From an uncultured Flavobacteriaceae bacterium (GTDB lineage: Bacteria > Bacteroidota > Bacteroidia > Flavobacteriales > Flavobacteriaceae), in assembly GCA_947311815.1 (NCBI GenBank), contig CAMZMA010000097.1, positions 1-15,729 of the forward strand: a DNA stretch of 15,729 nt, read 5' to 3'. A program made the translations under genes and the position numbers. The notes beneath the pieces were generated by a model. The model had not been told where the DNA came from, did no database searches, and saw only the letters and a list, made by a program, of their open reading frames with translations. Below, piece by piece: positions 13,622-15,729 of the stretch (position 1 is the first letter of the stretch; every line of letters begins with the position of its first letter).

Positions 13622-14755
13622 TTACGAAAACATATCTTTTACTTTCTCAAAAAAGGATTTATCTGATTTATTAGGACTCGGTTTAAAATTCTCATCATTC
13701 ATCATTTTTTCAAAAAATTTCTTTTGTTCTTTTGATAAATGCTGTGGAGTCCAAACATTGATATGGATTAAAAAATCTCCTTTTCCGTAATGCTCAATAC
13801 TTGGCAATCCTTTTCCTTTTAAACGTAAAATTTTACCAGATTGCGTACCTGCATCAATTTTAATTTTTACTTTGCCTGTTACGGTTTCTATTTCTTTACT
13901 TACACCAAGTGTAGCTTCAGAAAAATTGATGTATAAATCGTAATGAATATTACTACCTTCTCTTTTTAAAGTTTCGTGTGGTACTTCTTCTATCAACACC
14001 AATAAATCTCCTGATACTGAGTTTTTACCTGGAGCTTCGTTTCCTTTTCCTCCAACTTTTAATTGTACGCCTTCTGATACGCCTTCGGGGATATTTATAG
14101 CAACTGTTTCTTCTACCGAAATCATCCCTTGTGCGTCAGAACCATTGGGTTTAGATGCTATTATTTGTCCTGCACCGTGGCATGTACTACACGTAGTTGC
14201 TGTTTGCATTCTACCTAAAATAGTATTGGTTACACGCATTTGTTGCCCAGAACCGTTACAGGTTGTACAGGTTTTATATCTAACTCCGTCTGCTTGTACT
14301 TTTCTTTTTACTTTTACCTTTTTCTCTACTCCGTTGGCTATTTCTTCTAAAGTTAGTTTTACACGAATTCGCATATTACTTCCTTTTACACGAACTTGAC
14401 GTTGACCGCCACCGCTAAAACCACCGCCGAAGCCACCACCAAAACCGCTTCCAAAAATGTCTCCAAACTGACTGAATATGTCTTCCATATTCATACCACC
14501 GCCACCGAAACCTCCACCTCCTTGTGGTCCTTCAAAAGCTGCATGACCGTATTGATCATAACGTGCTTTTTTGTTATCATCACTCAATACTTCGTATGCT
14601 TCGGCTGCTAGTTTAAATTTTGCTTCGGCAGTTTTATCATCTGGATTTTTATCTGGATGATATTTGATTGCCATTTTTCGGTAACCTTTCTTAATTTCTG
14701 CTTTTGTTGCTGATTTAGAAATGCCTAATATTTCGTAAAAATCTTGTTTTGCCAT
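13622..14755 (-). CDS. dnaJ: Chaperone protein DnaJ (Hsp40) with reduced zinc domain
   Basis: The co-chaperone that delivers substrates to DnaK and stimulates its ATPase. Numbering from MAKQDFYEIL: J domain 1-68 with HPD at 33-35; Gly/Phe-rich region about 73-118 including DIFSQFGDIFG; zinc-binding region about 145-210; and two C-terminal beta domains with a dimerisation tail. Canonical DnaJ has four CxxCxGxG motifs; here only CTTCNGSG (163-170) and CSTCHGAG (189-196) remain, and the expected first and fourth positions read RKVQADGVRY and SKPNGSDAQG. This leaves zinc site II only. The ATG at 14755 is preferred over the upstream in-frame ATG at 14767 because GGAAGGA lies 5 bp before it and the protein then starts like other DnaJs. 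It lies 89 bp after grpE, probably in one operon. Confidence 0.96.
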   Translation of the reverse strand: MAKQDFYEILGISKSATKAEIKKGYRKMAIKYHPDKNPDDKTAEAKFKLAAEAYEVLSDDNKKARYDQYGHAAFEGPQGGGGFGGGGMNMEDIFSQFGDIFGSGFGGGFGGGFSGGGQRQVRVKGSNMRIRVKLTLEEIANGVEKKVKVKRKVQADGVRYKTCTTCNGSGQQMRVTNTILGRMQTATTCSTCHGAGQIIASKPNGSDAQGMISVEETVAINIPEGVSEGVQLKVGGKGNEAPGKNSVSGDLLVLIEEVPHETLKREGSNIHYDLYINFSEATLGVSKEIETVTGKVKIKIDAGTQSGKILRLKGKGLPSIEHYGKGDFLIHINVWTPQHLSKEQKKFFEKMMNDENFKPSPNKSDKSFFEKVKDMFS

Positions 14756-14814
14756 GTATCCTTCCATTGAAAAATTTAAAATTGAAAGATTAAAAATCTA
14801 CAATTCGAAATTTA

Positions 14815-14841
14815 TAATTTGTAATTTGTAATTTGTAATTT
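14815..14841. repeat. Heptanucleotide tandem repeat (TAATTTG) between grpE and dnaJ
   Basis: Three perfect TAATTTG units (14815-14835) and a fourth partial one, within the 89-bp grpE-dnaJ gap. On the transcript it reads as repeated CAAATTA. It could change the spacing or leader by slippage. Confidence 0.8.
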
Positions 14842-14844
14842 TAA

Positions 14845-15402
14845 CTATTGTCCAATCACTACTTTTGGAAAGCGAATAATTTTATCGCCTAACTTATAGC
14901 CTTTTTCTACACAATCGATTACTTTTCCTTTTAATTTTTTAGAAGGCGCAGGTATCTGTGTAATGGCTTGATGTATTTCTGCATCAAACACATCGCCTTG
15001 TTTGGTTTCAATCGTTTTTAAGCCTTTTTGCTCTAAAGTAGTTACTAATTTTTGATAAATTAACAACACTCCTTTACGTAGTTCTTCTGCTTCTTTATCA
15101 TTTTCTATATGTGTCAAAGCACGTTCAAAATCGTCTAAAATTGGCAGTAAAGATGTCATTACTTCTTGTCCTGCTGTTTTAAATAATTCGATACGTTCTT
15201 TAGAAGTACGTTTTTTGTAGTTTTCGAACTCTGCAAACAAACGTAAAAACTTATCTTTTTCTTGTTGTAACACTTCTTCTGATGTTGGTTCTTCTACAAC
15301 AACTTCTTCTTTACTTTCTTTACTTTCTTGGTTTTCTTCTACTTGTGTAGTCTCTTCCGTATTATTTATTTTTTCTTCTTGTATGTCTTCTTTTGTACTC
15401 AT
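14845..15402 (-). CDS. grpE: Nucleotide exchange factor GrpE
   Basis: A 185-residue GrpE, which releases ADP from DnaK and acts as a thermosensor in the DnaK-DnaJ-GrpE chaperone cycle. It has an acidic, disordered N-terminus (about 1-50, rich in E, K and T), a long coiled-coil helix (QQEKDKFLRLFAEFENYKKR, then TSKERIELFKTAGQEVMTSL), PILDDFERAL, and the C-terminal beta domain with FDAEIHQAITQIP, KGKVIDCVEKGYKLGDKIIR and FPKVVIG. The start at MSTKEDIQ (15402) is preferred over an in-frame extension starting with TTG at 15453, because that extension would be translated from the palindromic leader. It is the first gene of the grpE-dnaJ pair, preceded by two palindromes and by the murA terminator. 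Confidence 0.95.
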   Translation of the reverse strand: MSTKEDIQEEKINNTEETTQVEENQESKESKEEVVVEEPTSEEVLQQEKDKFLRLFAEFENYKKRTSKERIELFKTAGQEVMTSLLPILDDFERALTHIENDKEAEELRKGVLLIYQKLVTTLEQKGLKTIETKQGDVFDAEIHQAITQIPAPSKKLKGKVIDCVEKGYKLGDKIIRFPKVVIGQ

Positions 15403-15416
15403 GGTATTTCTACTAT

Positions 15417-15455
15417 TAAATTGTAAACAATTTATTGGCAATAATGTTGCCAATA
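15417..15455 (-). promoter_or_regulatory. Paired palindromes in the grpE leader, candidate heat-shock operator
   Basis: Palindrome A (15417-15434) has 8-bp arms TAAATTGT/ACAATTTA around AA. Palindrome B (15433-15455) has 8-bp arms TATTGGCA/TGCCAATA around a 7-bp spacer. Both lie between the murA terminator and the grpE ATG, where a promoter must lie. Neither is the CIRCE/HrcA element, and no exact TAnnTTTG box is seen here. An operator role is inference; B could alternatively be an extension of the terminator structure. Confidence 0.45.
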
Positions 15456-15486
15456 AAAAAATAGTGTCAAATTGACACTATTTTTT
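15455..15486 (-). terminator. murA terminator
   Basis: A stem of about 12 bp, AAAAATAGTGTC/GACACTATTTTT, with a short AT loop and a T-tract on either side, 32 bp after the murA stop codon on the minus strand. It is symmetrical and would also work on the plus strand, but no plus-strand gene needs it. Confidence 0.88.
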
Positions 15487-15517
15487 ATTTTAGTTGAATA
15501 AAAATTATTCATTTATT

Positions 15518-15729
15518 TTATGCTATTCGCTCAATTTTAGCACCCAAAGCACGTAAACGTCCTTCAATATCTTCGTAACCTCTGTCAATTTGTTCTATAT
15601 TATTGATGATGCTTGTTCCTTTGGCAGACAATGCTGCAATTAATAAAGAAATTCCTGCTCTAATATCTGGCGATGTCATTCGGGTTGCTTTTAACATCGA
15701 CTCGAAATTATGACCGATAACAGTTGCTC
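15518..15729 (-). CDS. murA: UDP-N-acetylglucosamine 1-carboxyvinyltransferase MurA, C-terminal end only
   Basis: The last 69 residues of the enzyme that transfers enolpyruvate to UDP-GlcNAc, the first committed step of peptidoglycan synthesis; the gene runs off the right edge of the window. Visible motifs are GHNFESMLKATRMTSPDIRA (the MurA/EPSP-synthase-fold motif around D-x-R) and IDRGYEDIEGRLRALGAKIE. The Arg of IDRGYE corresponds to catalytic Arg397 of E. coli MurA by distance from the C-terminus. The stop codon is at 15518-15520, followed by the terminator before grpE. Confidence 0.93.
   Translation of the reverse strand, partial: ATVIGHNFESMLKATRMTSPDIRAGISLLIAALSAKGTSIINNIEQIDRGYEDIEGRLRALGAKIERIA

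Noticed and set aside
14756..14767. DnaJ starting four codons earlier at the ATG at 14767
   Set aside because: GGAAGGA just before the ATG at 14755 is a good ribosome site, and the family begins at MAKQDFYEIL.
15403..15453. GrpE extension starting with TTG at 15453
   Set aside because: The extra residues come from palindromic leader DNA next to the murA terminator and do not resemble GrpE.
15403..15460. CIRCE (HrcA) operator before grpE
   Set aside because: The palindromes there do not match TTAGCACTC-N9-GAGTGCTAA.
1..15729. CRISPR arrays, tRNA or rRNA genes, prophage genes, transposases
   Set aside because: No repeat-spacer pattern, cloverleaf, rRNA sequence, phage structural gene or classical transposase was seen on either strand.

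Overview
The window looks like chromosome of a low-GC member of the Bacteroidota, most likely the Flavobacteriaceae. The evidence is AT-rich DNA with A-rich leaders, several matches to the Bacteroidota -7 promoter box (TAnnTTTG), a flavobacterial-type DnaJ with a reduced zinc domain, a DUF6787 membrane protein, and intergenic repeat types that I associate with flavobacteria. I cannot assign a genus.

Layout. 1-3039 (+) is the 3' part of hsdR, the motor subunit of a type I restriction enzyme; its start lies upstream of the window. The reading frame carries an in-frame insertion of about 460 bp (roughly 121-580) that encodes a DUF559/Vsr-like endonuclease domain bounded by terminal inverted repeats. 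3040-3483 is a repeat-rich intergenic stretch with two copies of a palindrome-ended repeat. 3501-3803 (+) is a small DUF6787 membrane protein. 4007-9583 (-) holds six co-directional genes, transcribed from right to left: a glutamate/dicarboxylate symporter, a GshB-like ATP-grasp ligase, a 3-mercaptopyruvate-type sulfurtransferase, a small three-helix membrane protein, an N-formylglutamate amidohydrolase homologue and a QEGLA-motif (DUF1704, MATCAP-like) metallopeptidase. The last five are spaced by 3 to 25 bp and form a clear operon. 9709-10341 (+) is a DUF937 protein with an EF-hand-like loop, separated by a strong bidirectional terminator from aconitase (10414-12678, -). 12907-13218 (-) is rnpB, the RNase P RNA, with a good promoter. 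13219-13621 is non-coding and contains a strong terminator plus a possible small RNA of about 75 nt. 13622-15402 (-) is grpE-dnaJ, with paired palindromes in the grpE leader. The window ends inside murA (15518-15729, -).

Most of the window is core metabolism and housekeeping: aconitase, RNase P, the DnaK co-chaperones and peptidoglycan synthesis. The two regions worth attention are (1) the nuclease element nested in-frame in hsdR, which behaves like a mobile cassette that keeps its host gene open, and (2) the ligase/amidohydrolase/metallopeptidase operon, whose enzymes suggest an uncharacterised small peptide or modified-glutamate pathway, possibly fed by the adjacent acidic amino-acid transporter. 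A third point of interest is DnaJ, which keeps only one of its two zinc sites.
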